Source: JAFGCL01 sp964492335 (GTDB taxonomy: Bacteria; Chloroflexota; Dehalococcoidia; UBA2247; RBG-13-53-26). Taken from it: a DNA stretch of 64,000 nucleotides. The notes below the pieces were generated by a model that ran no database searches, was not told the origin of the DNA, and saw only the letters and a list, made by a program, of their open reading frames with translations. Positions 1 to 8,204 of this stretch are shown one piece after another (within the stretch, counting starts at the first letter, position 1; each line of letters starts with the position of its first letter). The stretch covers positions 1 through 64,000 of the forward strand of contig CAZBJX010000005.1 of assembly GCA_964492335.1 (NCBI GenBank). Direction: 5' to 3'. A program made the position numbers and the translations under genes.

Positions 1-1459
1 TGTGTTTGCCGGCGTAGTAGGTCCCGCCGTAGTCGGAGGAATAGGTGGCATCGGTTGTGGTGTAGGTGAAGGCGTACTTGCGGACCAGGCTGCCGCTCAC
101 CCTGACCTCAATGGAGTCCAGGTGACGGGTCTCGGCCACCTTGGGCGCGGGGTTCTTCGTGGTGCCCTTGGGAGTGTCCTTTCGGAACCTCCCGCTTCCT
201 GAACTGCTGTCGTAGTTGGAGTTGAAGACGATATCCACCAGACTGTTGTTGTACTTGACATGGGTGGGATAGGCCGCCCTGACGTGGGTCTTGCTGGAGC
301 TGTCGGTCCACTTGTCCTGGTCATAGGTCACGGTCACGGTGTTGGCCGTGTTGACATCCTGCATGTAGCTCAGGTCCCAGCGGTAGTAGGTGGAGCTGTT
401 GTAGTATTGCTGGGAATCGGCGGTCCCGCCGAACCGGTAGTAGACGCCGGCGGTATCATAGACGTTCCACTGCTGGCCGGTCCGCGTGATCTTGAAGAAG
501 GACTCCGGGTCGGTGTGGTAGACGCCCGAGGCGTCCTGCACCATCCGGTACATGGACTGCCCGTCGAGGCAGAGCAGGTAGTCGCCGGTGGCATCGTCGT
601 AGCTTATTGAGCCCAGCCCCAGAGACCAGCCGATGCCCACCCAGGAGCCCATGCTCTTCTTGTTCTTCATCTCGTCCACGGTGGCGCTGTTGTACAGGAG
701 CTTGATGGAGGGCTGGAAGCCGCCGGAGCCCGGCGGGACGTCAATGGCGTACTCGCTGGTAGCCGCTCCGGAATGCAGGTTCACGTTGTAGGCCATGACC
801 CGGCCCGGCCCCAGTATCGTGGGATTGGCCACCTCGCCGTAGTAGCTGAAGTGGTTGATGGCGGCGGTCAGCGTAGTGGTTTCCCGGTCGAAGGTGCAGC
901 CGCTGACAGGCTCCCACTGACCGGTCTTCTCATTCAGATAGCAGAGCTGCAGGGTGTCCAGATCGAGGCCGGCCAGGTCCGCCGGCCTGTTCTGGATGGT
1001 GATGGTCAGGTCCTTGTTGAACTTCTTGATGTTGGTGGAGGTGTCAGTCACGTTGTCCCGGACAGGGTAGGCGTTCAGCTCGAGAAGGCAGACCAGGCCG
1101 CTGGTCTTGCCCCAGGTGCCGTGGTCTACTACTTGTATCTCCGCTTCCTGGGCCAGGGCCCCCTTGGGGATGTGCAGCCTGACCGGGCTGTTGTCGGACG
1201 CGATGTCGACATCTACATCGGGTTTGGCCCGGGCCGTGATCTTGAAATCGGGCGGGTCCCCGGGGTCGCCCCGGGGGTTGTCCGGCCCTGGTACGATGGC
1301 CGGCACCTTCACTACGGTCTCTGTCACAGCCGCCGCATCTGCGGCAAACACCGGGCAGGTCTTGTCCATGACGGAGGTGGCCACGATGGCCAGTGAGAGG
1401 ATGAAGCTGAGAGCCGCGCTGAACCAGAGAGCCCTGAGGATACGCCGCAGATGCGCCAT
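1..1459 (-). CDS. Secreted ZU5 / SpvB-TcdB-like Rhs-family protein, N-terminal part
   Basis: The frame is open for 486 codons and still open at the window edge, so the C-terminal part is missing. The start is the ATG at 1459, behind AAGGGGGAAAGG; an in-frame ATG at 1480 is possible. Residues about 5-30 are a hydrophobic signal segment ending near VFA-ADA. Around residue 95 the run RLHIPKGALAQ resembles a ZU5 domain. From about residue 240, DVPPGSGGFQPSIKLLYNS and GIGWSLGLGSISYD match the opening of SpvB/TcdB-type proteins, which usually continue into Rhs/YD repeats and a toxin or adhesin tip. Tyr-rich strands follow. The product is likely exported or surface-bound. The C-terminal effector, if any, lies outside the window, so the function cannot be stated. 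Confidence 0.75.
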   Translation of the reverse strand, partial: MAHLRRILRALWFSAALSFILSLAIVATSVMDKTCPVFAADAAAVTETVVKVPAIVPGPDNPRGDPGDPPDFKITARAKPDVDVDIASDNSPVRLHIPKGALAQEAEIQVVDHGTWGKTSGLVCLLELNAYPVRDNVTDTSTNIKKFNKDLTITIQNRPADLAGLDLDTLQLCYLNEKTGQWEPVSGCTFDRETTTLTAAINHFSYYGEVANPTILGPGRVMAYNVNLHSGAATSEYAIDVPPGSGGFQPSIKLLYNSATVDEMKNKKSMGSWVGIGWSLGLGSISYDDATGDYLLCLDGQSMYRMVQDASGVYHTDPESFFKITRTGQQWNVYDTAGVYYRFGGTADSQQYYNSSTYYRWDLSYMQDVNTANTVTVTYDQDKWTDSSSKTHVRAAYPTHVKYNNSLVDIVFNSNYDSSSGSGRFRKDTPKGTTKNPAPKVAETRHLDSIEVRVSGSLVRKYAFTYTTTDATYSSDYGGTYYAGKH

Positions 1460-1932
1460 TACCCTTTCCCCCTTCGCCATGCCGCCTTCAGGGCCGGCAT
1501 GCGTAATCCTCGCGTGGTGCGTGAGAACGCATGAAGCGCGTCTTCAATGGATGAAGCGGTCGTCAAATATCGTCGGCCATCAGTCGACTGCCGGTGTTCC
1601 CCCCTGACCCGGGATGCGGCGCGGCATCCCGGATGGCGCCATAGATTGCCGGCCCGTTCCTGCTCCTGACCTTCACACTGACCTGTCCGAGACGACCGGC
1701 GACCATGACTTAGAGTATAGCTCCGGGGGGGGGGGGGCTGTCAAGAGGATTTCATTGCATTTTCGTGTCATTCTGACGGGACAGGTTCGGTTTCGGCGGG
1801 GGCCATCCCGGGCGCTCCAGAAAGGCGCCTCGGGAGCCGAACGTGCCGGCGGGCTCAAGGATGGCGGCTCCGGAAGGATTTCCTTCTGGAGTCGATGTGA
1901 CGTGTGTGCTATTATTCCCGGCGGAGGAAAGC
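1460..1932. other. Intergenic region between divergent accessory genes
   Basis: I see no convincing gene in these 473 bases. They hold a 9-bp hairpin (arms 1609-1617 and 1624-1632), a run of 13 G at 1725-1737, and an AT-rich patch near 1751-1772. A TATTAT box at 1910-1915, 17 nt before the AlbA_2 start codon, could be its -10 element, with only a weak -35. A frame beginning at 1843 that enters the AlbA_2 gene lacks a ribosome site and is probably not used. Confidence 0.5.
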
Positions 1933-2577
1933 ATGGCTGAAAGCAGGCTTCAGGACGTTGATCTTGCACCCATAGTGAGGATCGGCCGGGAGGGAATCGA
2001 CCTTGACTACAAGGGCCCAGGGAATTGGGATGAGTGGTCCACCCTGGAAAAGGCCGAACTCCTCCGTGACATGATAGGCATGGCAAACGGGGATGGCCCC
2101 GGATACATAGTCCTCGGAGCTTCGGATGACGGCGGGGTAGTGGGTAGGTACGATGGTCTGACTGAAGCCCAGGCGTCCTCGTTCGACCCGAGCAAGGTTG
2201 CGGACATGATGAAGCGGTATGCCGACCCCGAGATTGGGTTTGACCTCTACAAGCCCGCCGTAGATGGGAAGAACTACGTTGTGATTCGTGTGCATCCGTT
2301 CTCGAGCGTGCCGCATATTTGCCGGAGGAGCTGCGGGGACATACTGCAAGAGGCCGCAGTGTACGTGAGGGGTGAAGGCGCAAGGACGGTCAAGGTGCCG
2401 TCCGCAGAGCACATGAGGCGAATGGTGGACCGCGCGGTTCAAGTGAGCGCAGACGTCTTGGTCGAACGAATACGCAGGCTGGTCTGTGGGGTGGCCCCTG
2501 TAGAGGGGGAGGCGGGCAGCCGTTTTGCAGATCAGATTGCCCGGGTCAGGCGGGAACTTGAGGGCGAAGATGCTTGA
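1933..2577 (+). CDS. AlbA_2 (Schlafen-type) DNA/RNA-binding domain protein
   Basis: 214 aa. The ATG at 1933 is preceded by GGCGGAGGAAAGC, a good ribosome site, and excludes upstream in-frame starts. Residues about 15-130 carry the AlbA_2 pattern: a charged GIDLDYKG strand, KAELLRDMIGMANGDG, then GYIVLGASDDGG. In this family the fold binds nucleic acid, and related proteins act as nucleases or regulators, often in accessory or defence loci. The residues needed to assign nuclease activity are not clear to me. The gene overlaps the next by 8 nt, so the two are co-translated. GC looks lower than in the core genes, consistent with acquisition. The alternative is an HTH-linked transcription regulator. 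Confidence 0.7.
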   Translation: MAESRLQDVDLAPIVRIGREGIDLDYKGPGNWDEWSTLEKAELLRDMIGMANGDGPGYIVLGASDDGGVVGRYDGLTEAQASSFDPSKVADMMKRYADPEIGFDLYKPAVDGKNYVVIRVHPFSSVPHICRRSCGDILQEAAVYVRGEGARTVKVPSAEHMRRMVDRAVQVSADVLVERIRRLVCGVAPVEGEAGSRFADQIARVRRELEGEDA

Positions 2578-3250
2578 CTGGAAGAGGTACCAGGGACGCC
2601 GGGAGGTGATTGCCCACCCCGAAGGGTTTTCGGAGAAGAGGTTCGGGGTTGCCGCCCTCAGGGACGCAGCCTCAAAGGCCCAAATCCTCTACAGGGGATG
2701 GCCTTTCATCTACTTTGACTCCAGCGATACCAAGGTCCTTGGTGATGGTCTATTGACTGAGGTAGATCTTGCCAGAGTGAGGGGGCATGACTACTTCGAG
2801 GCTTGGCGCCTGCTGAGCAGTGGCCTCTTTTACCACCGGGCATTGATGGATGAGGATACTTATCCTCCGATAGCCAGCCAGGGAAAGGTGCTCGGGTTCG
2901 AGATGACCATCTATCACGTGAGCGAAGCCATAGGGTCGTTGTGGCACCTGTACACTGCGCTAGGTGTTGCTGACACGGAGCGCGTGACTATGGTCTTCTG
3001 CTATCTGGGAATGAAGGACAGGGACTTGCGTGTCACGAGTCCGAGACGGGCAGGCTTCTCGGGTAGGCAGACCTGCCACAGTCCATCAGTAAAATGTGAG
3101 CGGAGTCTTCCATTGGGAGAATGGCGAGCTTCAGAAGTGGATCTTGCGACGGAAGTGTCGGTGAGTGTGTTCGAGCAATGTCAGTGGATCCAACCCGACG
3201 TAGCGCCGATTAGAGAATTGGCGTCTGGTCTCTTGGCGAGGGCGAAGTAG
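2570..3250 (+). CDS. Unknown protein paired with AlbA_2 protein
   Basis: 226 aa. The ATG at 2570 overlaps the upstream stop (TGA at 2575-2577). I recognise no catalytic motif. Visible features are RGWPFIYFDSSD, EAWRLLSSGLFYHRALMDED and a helical GFEMTIYHVSEAIGSLWHLYTALG segment. Aromatic runs of this kind (W...Y/S-GLFYHR) remind me of the C-terminal half found fused to AlbA_2 in some longer bacterial proteins, so this may be the separated second half of such a two-domain protein. That is inference from memory. Base composition is lower in GC than the neighbouring core genes. There is no signal peptide or membrane segment. Confidence 0.6.
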   Translation: MLDWKRYQGRREVIAHPEGFSEKRFGVAALRDAASKAQILYRGWPFIYFDSSDTKVLGDGLLTEVDLARVRGHDYFEAWRLLSSGLFYHRALMDEDTYPPIASQGKVLGFEMTIYHVSEAIGSLWHLYTALGVADTERVTMVFCYLGMKDRDLRVTSPRRAGFSGRQTCHSPSVKCERSLPLGEWRASEVDLATEVSVSVFEQCQWIQPDVAPIRELASGLLARAK

Positions 3251-3432
3251 TGGCTACTGTCTGTGTCATGGAGCACGCGCATTCCTGATTTCCCCCTGCG
3301 ATGAGGGCACACCCCCCGGGGCTTGACGTTCAACTCCTGACAACCATCCACCGCCCGCCGCCATCCTGTCTGCGAGATGCTTGAATCCGGTTTGCGCCTG
3401 GCGGGCGCACGCCGGTGCGCGCCCGCGACGGT

Positions 3433-3533
3433 GGCGCCTGTTACGCGTGCGCACGTGCGCGCTCGTTGAGACCCCGACCTGACGCGGCTGGCTGAGGGGG
3501 GCGCCTGTTACGCGTGCGCACGTGCGCGCTCGT
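3433..3533. repeat. Pair of 34-bp direct repeats with internal palindrome
   Basis: Copies at 3433-3466 and 3500-3533 start GGCGCCTGTTACGCG and end GCGCTCGT, with identical sequence as read; the period is 67 nt. Each contains the perfect 12-bp palindrome GCGCACGTGCGC. Two copies with such a palindrome are compatible with an iteron or ParB-type binding site, or a recombination site, for the adjacent element. There are too few copies for a CRISPR array. Confidence 0.7.
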
Positions 3534-3699
3534 GAGGGCCACAAACGGGGCCCAAACGCAAGCGGAGTTGTCGGCGCAAACACCCGATTGTGCCCGGTGC
3601 CAGCTGGCGGCTCCGCCAAACGTGAAGCCAAACGTAAACCGGCAGCGGAGAAGAAGGCCCGCGCGGCCAGGCGGGCCCGCAGGGTTTGACGCTTAACTC

Positions 3700-3728
3700 T
3701 TGACAGGCATTCGGGGCGCTCTTAAAGT
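3700..3728 (+). promoter_or_regulatory. Promoter of the element's first gene
   Basis: TTGACA at 3700-3705, a 17-nt spacer and TAAAGT at 3723-3728. The start codon of the next gene is at 3735, six bases beyond the -10 box, so the transcript would have almost no leader. Confidence 0.55.
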
Positions 3729-3734
3729 TGAGCT

Positions 3735-4010
3735 ATGTCCAGCCCCACCTACAGCGTCCCGGGCAAGTACAAGCCCCTGATCGAGGCCGAGCAGGCCCGG
3801 CTGGCCCTGCCGAGCAAGTCCGAGACGCTGGCCGCCATCCTCGACTTCTACTTTGCGAAGGCTCAGGGCGCAGCCCCGGGTACGGGGCCTGAACAAGCCG
3901 CCGAACAAGCCCCCGGCGGTCCGCCGCCAGTTCCCGCCGTCCCAGCCCGCGCCGAAACCCGGGCAGGGAAATGGGGAGTGTACATCAGCTATGTCGACGC
4001 GCGGCCCTGA
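3735..4010 (+). CDS. Small putative DNA-binding protein, unknown
   Basis: 91 aa, starting at ATG 3735 directly behind a consensus-like promoter and without a ribosome site, so probably leaderless. The first 45 residues (YSVPGKYKPLIEAEQARLALPSKSETLAAILDFYF in two parts) look like a strand plus two helices as in ribbon-helix-helix regulators. The second half is Pro/Ala-rich and probably disordered. It overlaps the next gene by 20 nt. Position at the head of the element's operon would suit a regulator or copy-control protein. That role is inference, and I do not recognise a named family. Confidence 0.5.
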   Translation: MSSPTYSVPGKYKPLIEAEQARLALPSKSETLAAILDFYFAKAQGAAPGTGPEQAAEQAPGGPPPVPAVPARAETRAGKWGVYISYVDARP

Positions 4011-4872
4011 GGCGACGGCCGATGGCTTTGGGTGTGAGCCGGCAGCGGAGAGCAGGCGGACGCGCCCCCTCTCGGAAGAAGCCATCAGGCTGATCGACGG
4101 CCTGCTGGCGCGTTTCTACCTGGCGGCCGAGCTGGTGCAGATCCCGGAGTTTCGCCAGGTCTGGGCGCCGGCGTACCTGGCCTACGAGCGGCAGGCGAGC
4201 ATGGTCAAGCCCAGGCTGGAGGCCATTGGCGCCGGCCTTTCCCCCGAGGGCCGCGGAGCGTTCCTCCTGGGGGAATCCTCACGCGGGCTCTATGATGACG
4301 AGGCTCTGCGCGAGGCCGAGATAGCGGCCGCCGGCATCATGGCCATTGAGGCGGATCTGGGGTCAGTCGAGTACCGCTCCCGCCTGGAGGCGCTGCTGGA
4401 GCCCCTGGGGGTGCCGGGCATGGCGGAGGTGATGGAGATCCTGGGCGACGCCAGGGGCTGTGGCCTTTACCGGACCTGGGCCGGCCCGGTGGCTGGGCCC
4501 GCCGTCGATCTTCTTGAATCGGTTGTCATCCGGGGCTTCACGGACCTGGGACCGGTAGAGGCCATGTTGGAGACCAGGGGGCAGATCGCCCGGCGCATTG
4601 AGCGCAAGGTGAACTTCCTGGCGTCTCACTGCAAAAGGTATGACCTGGCCGGGCGGGTGAGGCTCTGGGTCCGCAACGTCGTCTACGGGGAGTCCATCGG
4701 TTCGATAGCCGACGGTCTGCAGCGCGACGGAGACGGCAAGATGAACGCCGACCCCGGCGAGTGGGTCAGGCAGCAGGTGCGGGAGGCCGGGGAGATCCTG
4801 GGAGCCAGGCGCGGCAGCGGCCGGCCCAGAAAAGGGGGGGTGTTGCGGCACTGGAAACTGGCCTCGAAGTAG
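3991..4872 (+). CDS. Unknown element protein
   Basis: 293 aa from ATG 3991 (the frame is open from 3853, but that extension overlaps the previous gene and is Pro/Arg-rich). The protein is mostly helical and charged, with a long central part (LIDGLLARFYLAAELVQI) and a basic C-terminal tail (RRGSGRPRKGG) that could touch DNA. No enzyme motif is visible. The position directly before the primase-helicase gene suggests a replication or partition accessory role, as inference only. There is no signal peptide or membrane segment. Confidence 0.5.
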   Translation: MSTRGPEATADGFGCEPAAESRRTRPLSEEAIRLIDGLLARFYLAAELVQIPEFRQVWAPAYLAYERQASMVKPRLEAIGAGLSPEGRGAFLLGESSRGLYDDEALREAEIAAAGIMAIEADLGSVEYRSRLEALLEPLGVPGMAEVMEILGDARGCGLYRTWAGPVAGPAVDLLESVVIRGFTDLGPVEAMLETRGQIARRIERKVNFLASHCKRYDLAGRVRLWVRNVVYGESIGSIADGLQRDGDGKMNADPGEWVRQQVREAGEILGARRGSGRPRKGGVLRHWKLASK

Positions 4873-4915
4873 TCCCTGTTTTGGCTAAGGTAAGGGGGTT
4901 AGACTCGCTGGTGAA

Positions 4916-6916
4916 ATGGCCAGCGAGTTTTTCATAGCCGCCGATGTCAGCCCGGGTATGCTGGTGCGCCTCAGCCGGATACGGCGGGGCCTGCGCCAGA
5001 GAGACCTGGCCCAGAAGGCCGGGGTGACCCAGGCCGAGGTCCGCGAGAGCGGCGGGAAGTACCTCTGCTGGCGGTGCTACCTGGGCGCACAGACGCCACA
5101 GCCACAACAAGAGAAGGCCGCCAGGCCGCCCGGGCGGGTGCCGAAACGTCGGCCGGGTCAGACAGCCCATGAGGCCGGCGAGCCATTGCCGCTGACCGAC
5201 CTGGGGAACGCGGAGCGGTTTGTCAGGCTCTTCGGGGGCGAGGTGAGGTACAGCCACGAGAGGCGGTTGTGGCTGGTGTGGAACGGGCGCTTCTGGCAGT
5301 GGGACGACGGCGACGTGCGGGTCATGTCGCTGGCCCGGAGGACGGTGCGCAGCATCTACCGGGAAGCATCGGAGGAGCCGGATGACGGCCGCCGCGAGGC
5401 CATGGTCAAGCACGCCCAGAGATCCGAGAGCTGCCAGCGCCTGGTGGCCGTGGCCAAATTGGGCCAGTCCGGGGAGGGCGTGCCCGTCAGGCTGGCGGAG
5501 CTGGACGCCGACCCGTGGCTCTTCAACTGCGGGAACGGCACCCTGGACCTGCGCACCGGGAAGCTGAAGCAGCACCGCAGAGAGGACCTGATCACCATGA
5601 TGGCCCCCGTCGACTACGCCCCGGGGGCCGGGTGTCCCCTCTGGCTGAGCCTGCTGGACCGGGTGACCGGAGGCTCCGCGGAGCTCCAGTCCTACCTGCA
5701 GCGGGCGGTGGGCTACAGCCTCACCGGCGACACCAGCGCCCAGGTGGTCTTCTTCCTCTGGGGGCAGGGCAGCAACGGCAAGTCCACCTTCGTGGGCACC
5801 ATCCGCCGTCTGGTGGGGCCCTACGGCGCCCGCCTGGACATGAACGCCCTGACCACGCGGGGGAGCAGCGGGCCCAGGGAGTCGCTGGCCGATCTGTGCG
5901 GCAAGCGGTTTGTGGCCGCCAGCGAGATCGAAGACGGGAGCCGGCTGGCCGTCTCCCTGATCAAGGATCTCAGCGGGGGCGAGTCCATCCGGGCCGACCG
6001 CAAGTACGAGCACGGGTTCGAGTTTCAGCCGCAGCTCAAGCTGTGGTTGTCGGGGAACCACCGGCCGGTGATCGCCGACAACACCTACTCCATCTGGCGC
6101 CGGCTGAAGCTGGTCCCCTTCGTGGTCACCATCCCGGCCGATGAGGTCGACCCGCGGTACCCCTCCAAACTGGAAGCGGAGCTGCCGGGGATCCTGGCCT
6201 GGGCGGTGGAAGGCTGCCTGCAGTGGCAGCGCGGCGGGCTGGGCGACCCCGACGTGGTGGTCCGGGAGACCGGCGGCTACCGGAGGGAGCAGGACGTGCT
6301 GGCCGACTTCGTCGAGGACTGCTGCCACCTCGACACTGTGGCGAGCGTCAGCAAGGCCGACCTGCGGGCCGCCTACACCCGATGGTGCGAAGAGAACGGA
6401 GCTGGGCCGCTGGGGCAGAGGACCTTCCGGGCCAGACTGCTGGAGATGGGCATCACTGACGGGCGAACCGCTGACAGGAAGACCCGGATCTGGATGGGGC
6501 TCCGGCTGGCGGACAGGCCGGACAAGACACCAAGCGTGGCGGACAACTCCGGACAGGCGCATCCCAGGAATTCTGTATATGAGGAAGATCATGAAGAGTT
6601 CCCCGATACAGCGGTTCGCAGCTGTCCGGCGTCCGGGATTGAGCACGAAAAGGCGGACAGGAAGGCGGCAGCGGACAACTGCGACCCGGTGGAAGGCCTC
6701 CTGGGGATGCCGGTTCACCGGGCCGTCGAGCTGTGGAATGGACGCGGCATGCCCGCCATCCCCCTGGGAAAGGGCGCCAGCGTGGCCAGCCGCCCCGGCT
6801 CTCTGCAGAAGGTGCTGGCTGCCAGGCCCTTCAACGCGGCGCACATCGCCGCCGTGGCCGCCTGGGCGGCGGCAGCAGGCGGAAGCCAGGTCAGGGTGCA
6901 GGAATGGGAACTGTAG
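4916..6916 (+). CDS. D5/P4-type primase-helicase (SF3 helicase)
   Basis: 666 aa. Residues about 100-240 match the D5 N-terminal region (WLVWNGRFWQWD, DPWLFNCGNGTLDLRTG). The SF3 ATPase follows, with Walker A GQGSNGKST at residues 283-291, Walker B region FVAASEIEDG, and the LSGNHRPVI sensor segment. Such proteins unwind and prime DNA during replication of phages, plasmids and integrative elements. The first 45 residues look like part of an XRE helix-turn-helix (MLVRLSRIRRGLRQRDLAQKAG) followed by a CWRC motif, which is not usual for the family. The last 130 residues are variable. No recognisable ribosome site lies before ATG 4916. The gene overlaps the next by 13 nt. Confidence 0.9.
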   Translation: MASEFFIAADVSPGMLVRLSRIRRGLRQRDLAQKAGVTQAEVRESGGKYLCWRCYLGAQTPQPQQEKAARPPGRVPKRRPGQTAHEAGEPLPLTDLGNAERFVRLFGGEVRYSHERRLWLVWNGRFWQWDDGDVRVMSLARRTVRSIYREASEEPDDGRREAMVKHAQRSESCQRLVAVAKLGQSGEGVPVRLAELDADPWLFNCGNGTLDLRTGKLKQHRREDLITMMAPVDYAPGAGCPLWLSLLDRVTGGSAELQSYLQRAVGYSLTGDTSAQVVFFLWGQGSNGKSTFVGTIRRLVGPYGARLDMNALTTRGSSGPRESLADLCGKRFVAASEIEDGSRLAVSLIKDLSGGESIRADRKYEHGFEFQPQLKLWLSGNHRPVIADNTYSIWRRLKLVPFVVTIPADEVDPRYPSKLEAELPGILAWAVEGCLQWQRGGLGDPDVVVRETGGYRREQDVLADFVEDCCHLDTVASVSKADLRAAYTRWCEENGAGPLGQRTFRARLLEMGITDGRTADRKTRIWMGLRLADRPDKTPSVADNSGQAHPRNSVYEEDHEEFPDTAVRSCPASGIEHEKADRKAAADNCDPVEGLLGMPVHRAVELWNGRGMPAIPLGKGASVASRPGSLQKVLAARPFNAAHIAAVAAWAAAAGGSQVRVQEWEL

Positions 6917-7572
6917 GGTCAGGGATCGGCCCGGCCCTGGCTGCTGGCCTCGGTGAGCTCCGCGTCCTGCCGGTGGCCCCGCGGATAGCCCGGACGGTCC
7001 TGGAGAGGCACCACTACCTGGAGAGCCTGCCGGGCGGCACGCAGCTGGCCTTCGGGGTCTTTGCCGGGAACAGGCTGCAGGGCGCCCTGGCGCTGGGGGT
7101 TGGCCCCTTCAACGGCTGCTCCCTGGTGGAGGGGGCGGCGAGGGACGACTGCCTTACCCTCACCCGCCTGTGGCTTTCGGACGAACTGCCCGGAAACTCC
7201 GAGTCCATGGTGCTGGGCAGGGTGGCCCGGGAGCTGCGCCGGCACACCTCGGTCAGGTTCCTGCTCTCCTATGCCGACCCCTCCCGGGGCCACGTCGGCA
7301 CGATCTACCAGGCGGCCAACTGGCTCTACACCGGGCTCTCGGAACCCACGCCGCTCTACGACCTGAGGGACGGGGTCCGGCGCCACAACCGGTCGCTGGC
7401 CCACGCCCTGGGCACGAGGTCCGTGAGTCATCTCTGGAGCCACGGCATAGAAGTCAGCCTGGTGCCCCAGGCCGGAAAGCACCGCTACATCACCTTCCTG
7501 GACCGGTCCTGGCGCAGGCGGCTCAAGGTGCCGGTGCTGCCCTATCCCAAGAGGCAGGGGGCCTGCGGATGA
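6904..7572 (+). CDS. Mom-family DNA base-modification protein (GNAT fold)
   Basis: 222 aa from ATG 6904. Strong family landmarks are ERHHYLESLPGG near the N-terminus, LTRLWLSDELPGNSES in the middle, then SYADPSRGHVGTIYQAANW and, at the end, GKHRYITFLDR...PYPKR. These follow the order found in phage proteins annotated as Mom-family adenine methylcarbamoylation proteins. Phage Mu Mom turns adenine into a modified base that protects DNA from restriction. The gene sits between the primase and a ParB-like gene, overlapping both (13 nt and ATGA), so it is part of the element's operon. Whether it modifies element DNA is inference. Confidence 0.85.
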   Translation: MGTVGSGIGPALAAGLGELRVLPVAPRIARTVLERHHYLESLPGGTQLAFGVFAGNRLQGALALGVGPFNGCSLVEGAARDDCLTLTRLWLSDELPGNSESMVLGRVARELRRHTSVRFLLSYADPSRGHVGTIYQAANWLYTGLSEPTPLYDLRDGVRRHNRSLAHALGTRSVSHLWSHGIEVSLVPQAGKHRYITFLDRSWRRRLKVPVLPYPKRQGACG

Positions 7573-8204
7573 AGCTGGTCGAGATCCCGATTGAGCAGCT
7601 CCAGGGCGCGCCCTGGAACGCCAACCAGATGGACGAGGGCATGATGGAGCGCCTGCGGGAGAGCGTGCGCCGCTACGGCCTGGTGGAGAACCTGGTGGTG
7701 CGGCCGCTGGGCCCCGGGAGGTACGAGGTCCTCTCCGGCAACCAGAGGCTGAAGCTTCTGCGGGAGCTGGGGATGCCGGCGGCACCCTGCTTCGTGGTGG
7801 CGGTGGACGATGCCAACGCCCGCCTCCTGGCCCAGGCCCTCAACCGGGTCCGGGGAGAGGATGATCTGGGGCTCAAGGCGGAGCTTATCCGGGAGGTGCT
7901 CAAGGCCATCCCCGAGGCCGAGGTCACCGCCCTCCTGCCGGAGAGCGCCAGCAGCCTGCGCTCGCTGGCAGCGCTGGGCCGGGAGAGCCTCGCGGCCGGC
8001 CTGCAGAGGTGGCAGCAGGCCCGGGAGTCCAGGCTCCGGAACCTCCTCTTCAAGCTCACCCCGGCCCAGCTAGAGGTGGTGGAGAAGGCCCTCGCCCTGA
8101 TGCTGCCCGATGCCAGGCAGGACCCGGGAAGGAGCCCCAACCTCAGGGGGACGGCCCTCTACCTCATCTGTGAGTCATTTCTGGGAAGGAGCAGCGGACA
8201 ATGA
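7569..8204 (+). CDS. ParB/Srx N-terminal-domain protein
   Basis: 211 aa. ATG 7569 overlaps the Mom gene stop (ATGA). Residues 1-85 show the ParB/sulfiredoxin fold pattern: a start IPIEQLQGAPWNANQMD, a helix RLRESVRRYGLVENLVVRPLG, then the nucleotide-site-like YEVLSGNQRLKLLRELG (ParB uses GERR at the equivalent place). The C-terminal part is helical without an obvious HTH. ParB-like proteins of mobile elements act in segregation, as nucleases or CTP switches, or are paired with DNA-modifying enzymes. Tight coupling to the Mom-family gene suggests a joint function, which is inference. Confidence 0.8.
   Translation: MKLVEIPIEQLQGAPWNANQMDEGMMERLRESVRRYGLVENLVVRPLGPGRYEVLSGNQRLKLLRELGMPAAPCFVVAVDDANARLLAQALNRVRGEDDLGLKAELIREVLKAIPEAEVTALLPESASSLRSLAALGRESLAAGLQRWQQARESRLRNLLFKLTPAQLEVVEKALALMLPDARQDPGRSPNLRGTALYLICESFLGRSSGQ

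Larger units (their letters stand above)
3251..3734. other. Gene-poor repeat-bearing region upstream of the element
   Basis: No gene is supported in these 484 bases. They contain a 34-bp direct repeat pair (3433-3466, 3500-3533), a degenerate box seen twice (TTGACGttcAACTCcTGACA near 3323 and TTGACGcttAACTCtTGACA near 3686), and the promoter of the next gene at the right end. The density of short repeats suggests a control region or replication/transfer origin of the element. I could not find here a copy of the ssrA 3' end that would mark the other attachment site. Confidence 0.45.

Noticed and set aside
1609..1632. Hairpin as terminator or small RNA
   Set aside because: The 9-bp stem has no T-run and no promoter context that would give it a role.
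3433..3533. Possible CRISPR array
   Set aside because: Only two repeats, 33-nt gap and strong internal palindrome, no cas genes.
3251..3734. Left attachment site copy of the ssrA 3' end
   Set aside because: I found no run resembling the GGAGACGGGGG/GTCGAAC block here or in 1460-1932; the true left end may be beyond the window or use a very short core.
4766..6844. 692-codon open frame antisense to the D5 primase gene
   Set aside because: It mirrors the high third-position GC of the real gene, has no ribosome site and the sequence is Gly/Pro/His-rich without any domain.
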